From Adiantum capillus-veneris (taxonomy: Eukaryota; Streptophyta; Polypodiopsida; Polypodiales; Pteridaceae): 64,000 nucleotides of DNA. Of this stretch, positions 1 to 11,262 are shown piece after piece. Below the pieces are notes generated by a model, which saw only the letters and a program-made list of their open reading frames with translations, ran no database searches and was not told where the DNA came from. How positions within the stretch are numbered: the first letter of the stretch is position 1; the number at the start of each line of letters is the position of its first letter. The position numbers and the translations under genes are program-made. Location: assembly GCA_014529385.2 (NCBI GenBank), contig CM043942.1:20243491-20307490 (forward strand). The letters are read 5' to 3'.

Positions 1-45
1 TTTGTTCACATCTCTTAAGTATGTCCTTCATGGGAGATCAGTTAC

Positions 46-783
46 TTGTGCCAAGGAGTTGTAAAGATTGTGCTTACTGCTACAAATGGTGGTTCTTTCA
101 TACTTGTCGATGCACTGTATGTACTTGGGATCAAGAATAATATTTTTTTTATCTTTGCACTTGCTAGACTTGGTCTTGTAGTCAAATTTGTGGATGAAAG
201 ATGTACAATACATGATCTCAATTTTGGTGATGAAATTATTGCACCTAGCATGTTATGTCCTAGGCTGTATAATCTCACTTTTTATGACAAGTGTGGGCAC
301 AATTTTGCAAATGTAGTTGTGAATTCTAAGGCTATTTCAGATGCAAAACTTTGGCATGCACGTTTTGGGAATTTGAATTTTACCAATTTGTTGAGTTTGC
401 AAAACTCTGATATGGTTGCTTCTTTGCCGCCTCTTGAAGCACTTGTCAAACATGTTTGTGAAGGTTTCATTTTGGGTACGATGTACCGTTCAAAGTTTCC
501 AAAGGATGATTCAGTTAGGGCCACATGCAAGTTGCAGCTTGTGCATAGTGATGTTTGTGGGCCAATGCAAACTCCATCCTCGGGCAATTACCTTTACTTC
601 GTGACTTTAATTGATAAGTACTCCAGGCATGCATGGAGATTTTTACTCAAAGAGAAGTCCAAAGTATTTATGTGCTTCAAACAATTTTTGGTTATGGATG
701 AAAACTTCTCAAAAAGTATGGAGCATGGCATGATAGAAAGCATATTCTTTGGTGCAACAAACACAACACAAAAAATTGGGTGA
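46..783 (+). pseudogene. copia GAG-pre-integrase and N-terminal integrase fragment
   Basis: The reading frame ends a protease-like segment (LYVLGIKNN) and enters a GAG-pre-integrase domain: KLWHARFGNLNF, then CEGFILGTMYRSKFP in place of the usual zinc-binding C-x2-C. The integrase start follows (LVHSDVCGPMQTPS, YFVTLIDKYSRHAW). The frame stops shortly after, where an internal deletion removes the rest of the DDE core. There is no ATG at 46; the frame simply runs in from a longer damaged polyprotein. Part of relic A, not expressed as a functional enzyme. Confidence 0.85.
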
Positions 784-1232
784 TAAGGTTTTCAAATGTA
801 TTTCTCTTGCTATAGTGCTGAAAGCAAAGGTTACATGTTGTATCATCCTCAAACAAGAATATTCTGGTATCATGGCATGTTGTATTTGTAGAAGATTCTC
901 TCCAGTCCTTGCTCTCATATACTACATACAATAATGGAAGCTCAAATGTAAATTCCAATGAGGAAAATGTATAGCCTATGGGGGTTTCTGAAAATGTTAT
1001 TGATCAACCTATTACTGATGCAGATGTACATGATGTACTTGATGAGGAAAGGGCTCAGAATGAGAAGGCTGGAGGTATGCCTAAATGGTTGGCGCATACT
1101 TTTGTCTAGTTGTACTCATTCAGGTTCTTGCCATGCATCTTATGCATCAAACTGTCATGCTTTGGTTGTATCTAGCTTACATTATGTTGAGGAACCTATG
1201 TCTTTTGATGAAGCACAAAATTAAAAAAATTG

Positions 1233-2115
1233 GATGGCTATCATGGAATTAGAATATGATGCACTTATAGAAAATGACACATGGACTTTATGTGATTTGC
1301 CTCCTAGAAAAAAGTCCATTGGTACAAAGTGGGCTTACAAGTTGAAACGTAAACTAGATGGTGAGATTGATTGCTAAAATGCTTGACTTGTTGCAAAGGG
1401 TTATGCATAGAAAAAAGGCATAGATTATGAAGAGACTTTTTCTCCCACTTGTCGTATGACTACTTTGCATTTTCTATGTGCATTGGCAGATCATTTGGTT
1501 GGGATGTACATCAGTCAGACATTGCTATTGCTTTCTTGAATGGTGACATATTTGAGGAAGTTTATGTAATGCAAGCTCATGGTTTTGTCAAGAAAGGACA
1601 AGATGATAAAGTGTGTACGTGTAAGAAAGCTTTGTATGGGCTAAAGCAATCTCCTTGTCCTTGGTATGAGAAGGCTAACACTCATTTGGTCAAATGAGTC
1701 TTTCGTTAACAATCCAACAGAAAGCACATTGTATGTAAAGTGTGAGGGTGATGTACTTCTCATTGTGGTTCTTTATGTGGATGATTTGTTGAGCATTGGA
1801 CTAAATAAGAGAAATATTGCTAAATTTAAGGCTAATTTGAATGATACTTTCAAGATGAAATATTTAGGGTTGTTGCATTATTGCTGGGGTATACAATTTA
1901 AGCAGTATGATGGTGGTATTGCCTTTTGTCAAAAAAGTAACATAGAGACATTTCTATGTATTCTTGGACTTGAAAATTGCAAACCTATTTCCAATCCCAT
2001 GGAAATAGGTTTGAAATTAATTATTCATGATGCTGGTGATCTTGGAGATGTCACTCTTTACCAAATTATTGGTGGATGCCTCATTTATATATGCAACACG
2101 AGGCCGGATGTTTAG
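1233..2115 (+). pseudogene. copia reverse transcriptase fragment
   Basis: Copia RT landmarks are visible: ENDTWTLCDLPP, GTKWAYKLKRK, DYEETFSP, DVHQSDIAIAFLNGD, KALYGLKQSP and the catalytic VVLYVDDLL. The frame is broken by stops near 1376 and 1410 and again near 1695, where it shifts into the block holding the YVDD box. The arrangement matches a complete copia RT of about 250 residues with accumulated damage. It follows the integrase remnant and precedes RNase H in the same direction. Confidence 0.88.
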
Positions 2116-2196
2116 TTTGTAGTCTCACAAGTCAGCAGATTTATGCATAGCCCAGGGTCTAAGCATTGATAGGCTGTCAAGAGGATTTTCCGCTTT

Positions 2197-2730
2197 TTGA
2201 GTGGAACTTTTCTTGTTGGCTTGTTTTATCCCAAGGGGGGATCAGTGCCGCCAGACTTACATGTTTTTATAGACTCAGATTGGGCTAGTTGTTTTGACAT
2301 GCCAGTGTCCACAAGTGGCTTTTGTTTCATGCTTGGTAGTTCATGCATATCATGGTTGAGCAAGAAGCAACCTATTGTGGCCACTTCTAGTTGTGAGGCT
2401 GAGTATAAGGCAATATTCACAGCTACAATCGAGTGTGTATGGCTTAGATGTCTTATGGCTGATTTGGGTGTTGGACAGGACGCTGCTAACACTATTTATA
2501 TTGATAGTCAGAGTGCATTGGCAGTTGCAAGGAACCCAATTTTTCATGCTCACACAAAGCACATTGAGGTGCATTAACACTATATCAAGGAGAGACTCTC
2601 AACAGAAGAGATCAGCTTAGCTTATATGACAACATAGGCCAACCTTGCAGGTCTTTTTACAAAGGCATTGTCTCATGGGAAGTTTGAAGATTTTTGCAAA
2701 TCTTTGGGCTTACTCCCCTTTGTGGACTAA
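2197..2730 (+). pseudogene. copia RNase H fragment
   Basis: Copia RNase H motifs are clear: FIDSDWASC, STSGFCFMLG, ISWLSKKQP, SSCEAEYKA, IYIDSQSALAVARNP and HAHTKHIEVH. A stop follows immediately at the point where an intact copy would read on into HYIKERL, and further stops occur before the element ends near GKFEDFCKSLGL. This marks the 3' end of relic A. Confidence 0.88.
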
Positions 2731-2894
2731 TAACAATAACTGGAATAACTTCAACCAACAACCTTCTCCAAGTGGAGGAGGAAGAAATCAATGACCTCAA
2801 GAAAGAGCTCAAGTTAAAAATCACAAGGCACTAAAGGCGATGGAAATCAAGCAAATACATATGTTCATGTTGTGATTAAACATTAGGGACTTGA

Positions 2895-4158
2895 CACTAG
2901 GTTGGTAATGGGACACTTTTATGTCCTGGGACACTTTTATGTCCTGTTAAGTGACCATTTTCCTTGAATTATGTCAAGAGTTTCAAAATGGATTTGGAGG
3001 TGCTATCTATCTAGAAAGTTGTTTCATGAGCTGAAAAAAACTCGACATTTTTTTGGAATATCAATTCCATCTTTAACCTTGTCCTTGCACAACATTTCAC
3101 AACCTAAACTATGTGAAAAAACGGGTCCTGTTTTTCGCTTTTTTCAACTTTTTGCAACTATACCACTCTAGAATTCATGTTTGTGAGGTCTATAATGCTA
3201 GAGAACTATCTTTAGTAGTCCTCAACATGTCCTGATGCTTCTAGGGAGAAATAAATGTTAAAGTTGTAAGTTATGACCAAATTACAAAAATTGTCAAATC
3301 CTGTTTTTTAGCCAATTTTAGCTCTTCTATGCTTTTTTTGGTGGCTTTCATGATATCCAAATGCAGTTTTGATTTTCTATGTCATATATTGTAACATAAA
3401 GCTAATATTCCTTGAGTTTTGGGGCACCTAATACCCTATTTTGCATAGTAGACAACAATGGTTGATTTTTTCAATTATAGAAGAAAGGTAGTAACCATAT
3501 CTAGTCATAAGGATCAAATTTGGCTAGATATTGAATAGTTTCTATGGGATTCTACAACTCATAATGTTGAACCCAGTTTTTTCATGTTTGCTGTATTTAG
3601 CACTTCATCTTTGTCCCCAAGATTCCCCTTGGTAAGAGATGTATTATTCTTTTGACATGCTCCATGGCTCCCTATGAACCTAAAGGACAATAGGGAACTA
3701 AGAAAACATGCATATATTTTTTGTATTGAGCTTGGCTATAGAAACTTTGATGATAGGTTTGCAGAATGGTAAAAATTCAACTTTTTTGTACCTATTTCTT
3801 TTGGCAAAACAAAAAATAGTGAGTGAGAAGCAATCATCTGTTCTGATCACCAACCCATTGAAGTTAACTAGGGAATTTATCTCAAGTCCTACAAAAATCC
3901 CTAATCTTATTTTTATGCAACAAAACGTAAGAAATGACTGTTTTGATGAAAATGTACTGGTCCATCAACTTTGGAGGCTTGGTGTGACCAAAAGATGAGG
4001 AATTTTACAAGTTTCTTATTTTTTCCATGTGTGGTAGGCCTTGAACTATAACCTCATGAAAGGATTTTACAAAATGAGTGGATCTACTATGGTTTTGGAG
4101 GTTTTTTTCAAAACCCTGAAAGGACACTTTTATGTCCTGTTAGGTTACCAACCTAGTG
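2895..4158. mobile_element. non-autonomous TIR element, copy 1 (CACTAG ends)
   Basis: The element begins CACTAGGTTGGTAA and ends with its complement, TTACCAACCTAGTG. Next to both ends lies a second palindromic block, GGACACTTTTATGTCC. The flanks are TTGA on the left and TTAA on the right, compatible with a four-base TTAA target duplication with one change. A second copy of the same family sits at 49663-51028 and shares the interior by eye. No convincing transposase is encoded, so it depends on another element. Confidence 0.75.
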
Positions 4159-4162
4159 TTAA

Positions 4163-5015
4163 TGAACAATTTTTAATAATTCGGACCCTAGAAAGTATCA
4201 AGGTAAGCATTTTATCTTATTGATTGACTCTCGGGGCACACATTATTTCACCTCTCTTAGATGCATTAGAAACCTCAATCTATCTGAGCAATGTCGTAAG
4301 GTTTTAAAATGAAAAGGGGAGTCATTTTCAAGTCCCTAGTTTAGTTTTGAAAAAATTACTTTTTTTAGCTTTTTTCTTGCATTTGGTGTTTTTTTAATGA
4401 AAAGCAATGCCAGATCCTTATCGACAAGGCCTAGGGATGCTATGGTTCAATTTTATAAAAATTTGCTTTTCGAGCGCTTTCCATGCAATTTTTTACTTTT
4501 CATGATTTTTTGTGCTTTTTGATGAAAAGTGAGTCTGTCTTCTTGTTTAGATGGACAAAGGGAACCCGTGATTTATTTTTAAATTTTTTTGGATTTTTTA
4601 CTCTTTATACTATTTTTAGTTTTTGTGCTTTATGGAATTGTTATAAGCAATGTGCTTTTTAGGATGACCAAAACTTAAAAATAATATTTATAGTCATGGC
4701 CGTTTACATATAAACCGCCCATGCAGTGAAGAGATGGGATTAAACAAAACTTTTATGAGAATTATTTTTATAAAAAGTAGCATTGTAAATACGTTGGGGC
4801 ACTACGAGAGAGTTGTAATTAAGCTAGAGTGTCAGATTACAGGATAGTTATGTCACAATCACATTAGTTGTTGAGATACCATTCCAATTAATCAATTTGT
4901 TGCAAAAATTCAAGGGGGAGGGATAAGAGTTGACCACCAAAAACAAAGGCTTGTTTTTAGCAAAGTTTCAAAAAGCTAGGAGCTATTCCAAGCTAAGAGA
5001 GGGTGCTACTTTTGG
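4163..5015. other. non-coding stretch, no gene seen
   Basis: AT-rich sequence with no open frame that resembles a protein, no RNA gene and no repeat that I can match elsewhere in the window. It separates TIR element copy 1 from the gag-only LTR element. Confidence 0.5.
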
Positions 5016-6050
5016 TGAGGCGGTCCGGGGTGGGCAACAAGAGAGGCAACCTCTAAACACCCCTCAAGGATCCCATGTTGCTCAATTGGAGTTAGGGAAA
5101 CCACAAGCACAAACAGAACAACAAACCCACATCCACACCGAAACAAGATAGGGGCACCACCTAGTTATGGTATGCGAACTAGGACGCAAAAGAGATTTTG
5201 TCAACCAAGAAGATGTGCTACAAAACACACACAAGCAACCTCACACCAAGACACACACAAAATGGACCGAAGAGAGCTAAAGCAAAGGGAAGAGAGAGAG
5301 AGGAAGGGAACTTGCATAATACCTTGTCTGTGACTTGCAAATGGAGATGGTTTGTTGTGATTCTATCATAGAGCTTGTACATAGTTAACTCAATTCTTAG
5401 TGAATGATAAACATTACCAAAACACACACACACACACACACACACACTATCTTAGGGTATGCGAGACCTCTCACCACAATGCCCTCTTACAATGGACACA
5501 AAATTGGCAATGAAAACACACTAAAACACTTTCCCAAGAAAGATCAAATGATAGAAACGTAAAATACACAAGTCACATTCAATTCACCAAACCGTATTGC
5601 ACAAGTGGAAGGACAAAGATTTGAACGTCGATTCACGTCTTTGATACACCCCTCAATTTATTGATGATGGAGGAACACATACAATAGTGGTTTTGAGATT
5701 TTGAACTCACGCTCTCTCACTTGTAATGTGTATCTTGAAAGCTTCCCTCACACCAAAAGTGAAGGTCACACAGTGGTTGCTACGCCTAAGTCATTCCTCA
5801 TGCATAGAGTGTTGGGGTGACGTGTGAGAAATTGCAGGTTGTTTTACAAGAAGGAGAGGGGTCTATTTATAGGATGGAGAGCCCTCATTAAGATTTTTGG
5901 AAATCCTAATTTAAAAGCTAACAAACCAGGATTATGATTTTTTATGAATATCAAAACATTGCGGGCCTTCTTTGTATGCTTGAGTCATGGATGTCAGCTC
6001 AAAATAGAGCATCATTGATGGTAGATAAAGTGAAAGTAGAGTTTTAAGGA

Positions 6051-6089
<39 letters not shown>

Positions 6090-7683
6090 ACTATGCACAT
6101 GTCTTGAGATGAGGTATCTTTTATGGTTAGGTCAATGGCTATTTTTTGTTAGTATGTTAGTAATCACTAAAACGTTAATGATATACTTACAACGGGTAGA
6201 ATGAGGTGGATGGTTGAAGTAAGATGGTTGAATGAAGTGAGGAAATTCTTGTGATGGTGGTGAAGCTTGAAGAAATACTTACTTGTGTAGGTTCCCAAAA
6301 TGACTATCGATCCTCCTCTTCTTCTTCTCTTCTTTATGCCACCATCGTCAAGGTTGATTATCGCGATGAAAACGGAAATTCGGTTGATGAGATCTCCCAA
6401 TTTGCAGAGGTTAAGCATGGTTTATGTCCTGAATTTTATGTATATAGAGAGGGGAAAGATGGAATTGTACTTTGGAAGTTATAGAGAGAAGCATAGAGAT
6501 GGCGTATGTACATGGAGAGCTCATATGAGAGCTATGGAAGTAAGAAGAGAGGTTAATAGTGAAGAAGGTGAGAGAAACCCTGAGAAAGGTGCACGTTTGA
6601 GTGAGTGATTGAGAGGAATGAGTGTGTGTGCGTGTGTGTGTGGAAGTGGGAAAGGAGGTGAGAGAAGACTATGGGTTACTTTGTGAGAAACGTGGGCAGA
6701 TTGGGATCCACTCAAAAAATCCTATCTCACCGGTGGTACCTCCAAAAATCATGAGAAGTTTTGAGGTGTGTATTCAGCTTATGGGCTACATTTTCTTTGT
6801 TGACCTCTTCTTCAAATTCCGAGCGGAGATAGGCGCAAAAAATCTCACCAAAAAGCCTGTTTTTTCTGCCTGCAAAAGTCTTTTGGTGCCCCCCTCTTTT
6901 GTTGAATTTGCACAATGCATCCGAGAGGGAGCCCCTCCATCGTCATATCATGATACAAAGCATCCAAGTTCCCTTTACATATGCATGGAGGAGTATTATT
7001 GATGAAATAAGAAATATATACATGGTGGGACTAGTGTATGGACTATTCATGGATTTTAGCTCAATGAGCACATGGTGTTAGAATAATGAGTATATAATAA
7101 GAAAAAATATGAAAGAACTATGGGTATGGAAGAATATATTAAAATCCCATGATATGATCCCTCTTTTGTATTATATTGGGTGAAAGAGGAAAAGGTATGC
7201 AAGTGAATGAAAATAATATAATAAACGTAACTAAGGGAGTAGAAATCAATTTTTTGTTTTCACGAGGGTGAGGGTGAAAATGTGGGGGTGATTTGTATAA
7301 AAGAAAAATATGAGGTTAGAGTATGTACACATTGGCAAAACAAATACTTATGGTGCAAGAGGATGAAAGAAGACATGCATAGGTTTAATAAGACACACAC
7401 CTAGGTATAAATATTTAAATAAAATATCAAAATAATTCTAAAAATCCCTATATTTAGTCCATATATACAATGAAATATTTACACACAAAAAAATCCATAA
7501 TATACTTTTTTTCTTATTTTTTGTATGTTTTTGGTTCAACTAGCCTAATGACTAGCTAATTGAGGGCTTTTTAAGAAGGTATGGGGAAAGTCCCCTAACT
7601 CACACACACCTATGTACAGTGAAAGGGTGAAGATAACCACAGTGTTTGAGTGATTTGATAGGGTGAGGTATCTCACTATGACA
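5016..7683 (-). repeat. 3' LTR of gag-only element (left copy)
   Basis: Direct repeat of 10212-12836 with high identity by eye and scattered small indels. It includes a shared (GA)n run near 6054-6087 and a (CA)n run near 5421-5447. Similarity to the other copy stops at 7683. A terminal CA at 7710-7711 followed by a 21-base C run (a G run on the element's strand, placed where a polypurine tract belongs) suggests that the true LTR edge is 7711. Confidence 0.8.
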
Positions 7684-7715
7684 ATTTCAAATAGCCAAAA
7701 AATGGCTATCATTAG

Positions 7716-7736
7716 CCCCCCCCCCCCCCCCCCCCC
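7716..7736. repeat. homopolymer of 21 C (21 G on minus strand)
   Basis: Uninterrupted C run just inside the 3' LTR of the minus-strand gag-only element. On the element's own strand it is a pure G tract about four bases upstream of a TGATAGCC start, a plausible expanded polypurine tract. Homopolymer length is sensitive to sequencing error. Confidence 0.7.
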
Positions 7737-8006
7737 TACATAATGGTACATTCATGTACCATTTATCCTATCACACAACATGTAGGTCATGTAACGTCTG
7801 TCTTTGTCTGCTTTCATATTTGAAGAACCTTTGTTGTATGATTGAAAAACCTTGTGTGATATGAAAGGTTCTCAGAGCCAATAGCAGGGTGTAATGAAGT
7901 GGCTAAGTAAACTCCTCCATTAAGAGAGCCTCCATAAGCACCCCCCAGGATCAAAGATCTTGAAATTTATTTCCCAAAGAGAGATGTATGGTATGGAATC
8001 ACTTAC

Positions 8007-8288
8007 TCAATTTGGTTGAAGAAACCTATAGATCTTATTGCTGTCCATCATTGCATCTATCACTATGAATGTGATATAAAAGATTGGTTGCTCTTCCTCA
8101 TGTGTAAAGTTGATGTATCCGCTACAATCTTCGAGATCTTGTATGAGCAAATCTCTGAACTGTAGCTCATAAAATTCATTCAACCTGGGTAGGTTCATCA
8201 AGTCAAAAATTTTATGACCTTCATGATTTAGGAAATCTTGATCCATGCTTCCAGCTGCTATTAGAAGATATTGCAAATAGTTTACCAC
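8007..8288 (-). CDS. small ORF downstream of gag, unknown
   Basis: A 93-codon frame lies 24 bases after the gag stop on the same strand, inside the gag-only element. It reads from a non-ATG codon in the track frame (MVNYLQYLL) and contains an acidic stretch with LEDCSGYINFTHEEEQ. I do not recognise it. It may be the decayed C-terminal end of the gag polyprotein rather than a separate gene. Confidence 0.3.
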   Translation of the reverse strand: MVNYLQYLLIAAGSMDQDFLNHEGHKIFDLMNLPRLNEFYELQFRDLLIQDLEDCSGYINFTHEEEQPIFYITFIVIDAMMDSNKIYRFLQPN

Positions 8289-8312
8289 ATAAGTAGATAA
8301 TAGACGAAGGTT

Positions 8313-9959
8313 TCATTTGCTTCCAGCACATTGGAAGAGAATAGATTTTGGTACTAATTGATGAAATATCCACATGTAGCAATCAACAAGTTTTTCATCT
8401 ATGATGAAGACCAGAAGCGTCACAATGTGCGACCTCCATCCACCAAAGAACCAAATGAAGAAGGTTTGGAAACATCCATTCATCACCAAGTATTCATGTC
8501 CTCTTCCACTTAAGAAGGTATGGTGCCCCCGATGAAAGGTATATGTGAAGAGAGGAGAAGTTGACTTTGAAGAGGTGAAACCCAATGTGAAGCTGAATGG
8601 GGCTTCAAAAGCTTGGATGTTCTTGCTAAGAGATTTTCCCATGAATGAAAATCCACCCACTAAAATACCATTGGAGAGAATGATAACCTTCTGACAATTT
8701 CCTTTTATGATCTTATTTTTTACTACTCTCCCATGGTCTTCATCCCCTTCAAAGCCCCCCCTTTGGCAAGGTTTTAACTCCACACATTGTACCACCTCAA
8801 AGGTTGATGGATTACTTTTTGATTTTGTGAAAACTTTGGATTCTTGCATGATAGGTTCCTCCATGCTAAACATACATGGTTCATACCAATCCTTTTCAAC
8901 ATCCTCAAACACTTCTTGAATATTATCCTCACATGGATTCAACTCACACTCTTCTACTTTGTTATGGAGTTGGCATTCCATGTACACAATAATCTCTGTA
9001 CGATCAATGTGGTCTATGATCTCCCCACCTATGATTTCATCTTCTTCTTCACTCTCTTCTTGTAGATAAGACACACTCTCAGAACATTCCATAAAATCAA
9101 GGTTACCTTCAAGGTCTTCATTCTCCATAGAGTCATGTTGCACAAAAGCTTCATCTGCTTGGACTAGAAATTGATCCTCCACCAAAAGGTTGGATGTATC
9201 CATTATTGAATCATCAATGCCATTTGAGATATCTTGTGTTGACTTTTGCATGCTTGTGATAAAGGTAGAAGAAAGAGATGCCACATTTGAATCTTGGCCA
9301 CACACTTTAGCACTTGAATAATCAGTTGGCATGTAAATATCTTCTTCAACATTTGTTGGAGTAGAAGGAGACAAGTATGGCAAAGGAGATGACTCCTTGA
9401 TAGAAACACTTTCATGATGGTTGGTTCTTCCAGCATGATGGAAACCATTTTTGATGGAGAAGTACTTGTGAAACTTCCTTCGGGCAAAAGTGACCGCTTC
9501 TTCAAAGGTAAAGGGTCCACTACATGTAACCTTAATCTTTAGGAAAGGAGATAAACCCAAAATAAATTGCTCCATTTTTACATAATCTGGAAATGTAGAA
9601 CTAAATCCACATGCTCTACATTGACGAGAATAAATATCCTTATAAGCATAGTAGTCTTCACCATGTTGTTGAAGTCTCCCTAATAAAGCCCATGCTTTCT
9701 CCGTTGTTGGAACTTTAGAGAATCTGGTCTTCAAAGCTTTGGAAATTTGGGTATATCCATCTTCAATCTGAGAAGACATACTCCAAGAACATTGCTCAGC
9801 GCTGCCTCTAAGGCATAGCAATAGAAAATCTCCTTTATCAATGTCATCCCTTTTTCCAAGGCTATGGAAAACCATTCTAAACTCAGCAAGAAAATCATCA
9901 ACATCTTCTTCTAAATTTCCAAAGAAGATTGGGATATCCTTAAAGGTAGAGCATGTCAT
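8313..9959 (-). CDS. gag: retrotransposon gag-like protein, 548 aa
   Basis: The frame begins with an ATG (MTCSTFKDIPIFFGN). Residues about 12-170 look like a plant retrotransposon gag domain: a DVDDFLAEFRMVF helix, DKGDFLLLCLRGSAEQCSW, ALKTRFSKV, and YKDIYSRQCRACG followed by MEQFILGLSPFLK. The rest is an acidic, low-complexity region with no recognisable CCHC zinc knuckle and no pol domains. The intact frame in an element otherwise lacking enzymes suggests that gag is the only product, assembling particles that rely on enzymes from another element. Confidence 0.75.
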   Translation of the reverse strand: MTCSTFKDIPIFFGNLEEDVDDFLAEFRMVFHSLGKRDDIDKGDFLLLCLRGSAEQCSWSMSSQIEDGYTQISKALKTRFSKVPTTEKAWALLGRLQQHGEDYYAYKDIYSRQCRACGFSSTFPDYVKMEQFILGLSPFLKIKVTCSGPFTFEEAVTFARRKFHKYFSIKNGFHHAGRTNHHESVSIKESSPLPYLSPSTPTNVEEDIYMPTDYSSAKVCGQDSNVASLSSTFITSMQKSTQDISNGIDDSIMDTSNLLVEDQFLVQADEAFVQHDSMENEDLEGNLDFMECSESVSYLQEESEEEDEIIGGEIIDHIDRTEIIVYMECQLHNKVEECELNPCEDNIQEVFEDVEKDWYEPCMFSMEEPIMQESKVFTKSKSNPSTFEVVQCVELKPCQRGGFEGDEDHGRVVKNKIIKGNCQKVIILSNGILVGGFSFMGKSLSKNIQAFEAPFSFTLGFTSSKSTSPLFTYTFHRGHHTFLSGRGHEYLVMNGCFQTFFIWFFGGWRSHIVTLLVFIIDEKLVDCYMWIFHQLVPKSILFQCAGSK

Positions 9960-10189
9960 AGTCTCTCAATAATAGAACCACACAAAGATTAGTTCCAAAC
10001 AATCATTTTCTCTTATGACATCAACTAACTACACAAATTTTGGAAAGGCCTTTCAACATGAATTCTAGATTCTTATGTAAAAAACACACATTAAACTGGG
10101 TCATACAATTTTTCATGACTCATATAATCTACTTGATTATGCTAGAGTTCAAGCATTCATGCAATACAACAAAAATAAGCACAAAGTCT

Positions 10190-10208
10190 TTCTCAATGGG
10201 GGAACCAA
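10190..10208 (-). other. candidate primer-binding site of gag-only element
   Basis: Three bases inside the 5' LTR edge (10212), the minus strand reads TGGTTCCCCCATTGAG, starting with the TGG expected opposite a tRNA CCA end. It does not match the usual initiator-Met site, so the priming tRNA is not identified. Confidence 0.4.
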
Positions 10209-10211
10209 AAT

Positions 10212-11230
10212 TGAGGCGGTCCGGGAAGGCAACAAGAGAGGAGACCTCTAAACACCTCTCAAGGCTCTAGTGCTGCTCAATTGGGGTTGCGGAAACCACA
10301 AGCACGAACACAACAACAAACCCACAGCCAAAACCAAACAAGATAGGGGAACCACCTAGTTATAGTATGAGAACTAGGATGCAAAAGAGATTTTTTCAAC
10401 CAAGAAGATGTGCTACAAAACACAGACAAGCAACCTCAGACCAAGACGCACACAAAATGGACGAGAGAGAGAGCTAAAGCAAAGGGAAGAGAGAGAGGAA
10501 TGGATCTTGTGTAATACCTTGTCTGTGACTTGCAAATGGACATGGTTTGTTATGATGCTATCATAGATCTTGTAGAAAGTTAACTCAATGCTTAGTGAAT
10601 GCTAAACATCACCAACACACACACACACTGTCTTAGGGTGTGGGAGACCGCTCATCACAATACCCTCTTACAATGGACACAAAATTAGCAATGAAAAGAC
10701 ACTAAAACACTTTCTCAAGCAAGAACCAAATGATAGAAACTTAAAATATACAAGTCACTTTGAATTCACCAAACCGTATTGCACAAGTGGAAGGACGAAG
10801 ATTTGAACGTCGATTCACCTCTTTGATACACCAAACCTCAACTTATTGATGATAGAGAAACACATACAAGTGTGGTTTTGAGATTTTCAACTCGCGCTCT
10901 CTCACTTGTAATGTGTAGCTTGAAAGATTCTCTCACACCAAAAGTGAAGGTCACAAAGTGGTTCGCCTAAGTCTCTCCTCACTCGTAGAGTGTTGGGGTG
11001 TTCTGTGAGAAATTGCAGGTTATTTTACAGGAAGGAGAGGGGCCTATTTATAGGTTGGAGACTCCTCATTAAGATTATCAGAAATCCTGATTTACAAGCT
11101 AACAAATCAGGATTATGATTTTTTCTGAATATCAAAACATTGCGGGCCTTCTTTGTCTGCTTGAGTCATGGATGTCGGCTCAAAAGAGATCATTATTGAT
11201 GGTAGATAAAGTGAAAATAGAGTTTTAAGG

Positions 11231-11262
<32 letters not shown>

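Larger units (their letters stand above)
1..2730 (+). mobile_element. Ty1/copia retrotransposon relic A, left-truncated by window
   Basis: The order pre-integrase, integrase start, reverse transcriptase, RNase H on the plus strand is that of Ty1/copia elements. Most of the integrase core is missing between about 780 and 1230, and the RT and RNase H parts carry several in-frame stops and frameshifts, so the element is dead. The left end lies outside the window. No clear 3' LTR is seen after the RNase H end near 2730; 2731-2890 is AT-rich sequence without recognisable features. Confidence 0.9.

Noticed and set aside
2895-4158. Coding capacity in the short frames of TIR element copy 1
   Set aside because: The frames are short, lack motifs and are not conserved in copy 2, so the element is treated as non-autonomous.
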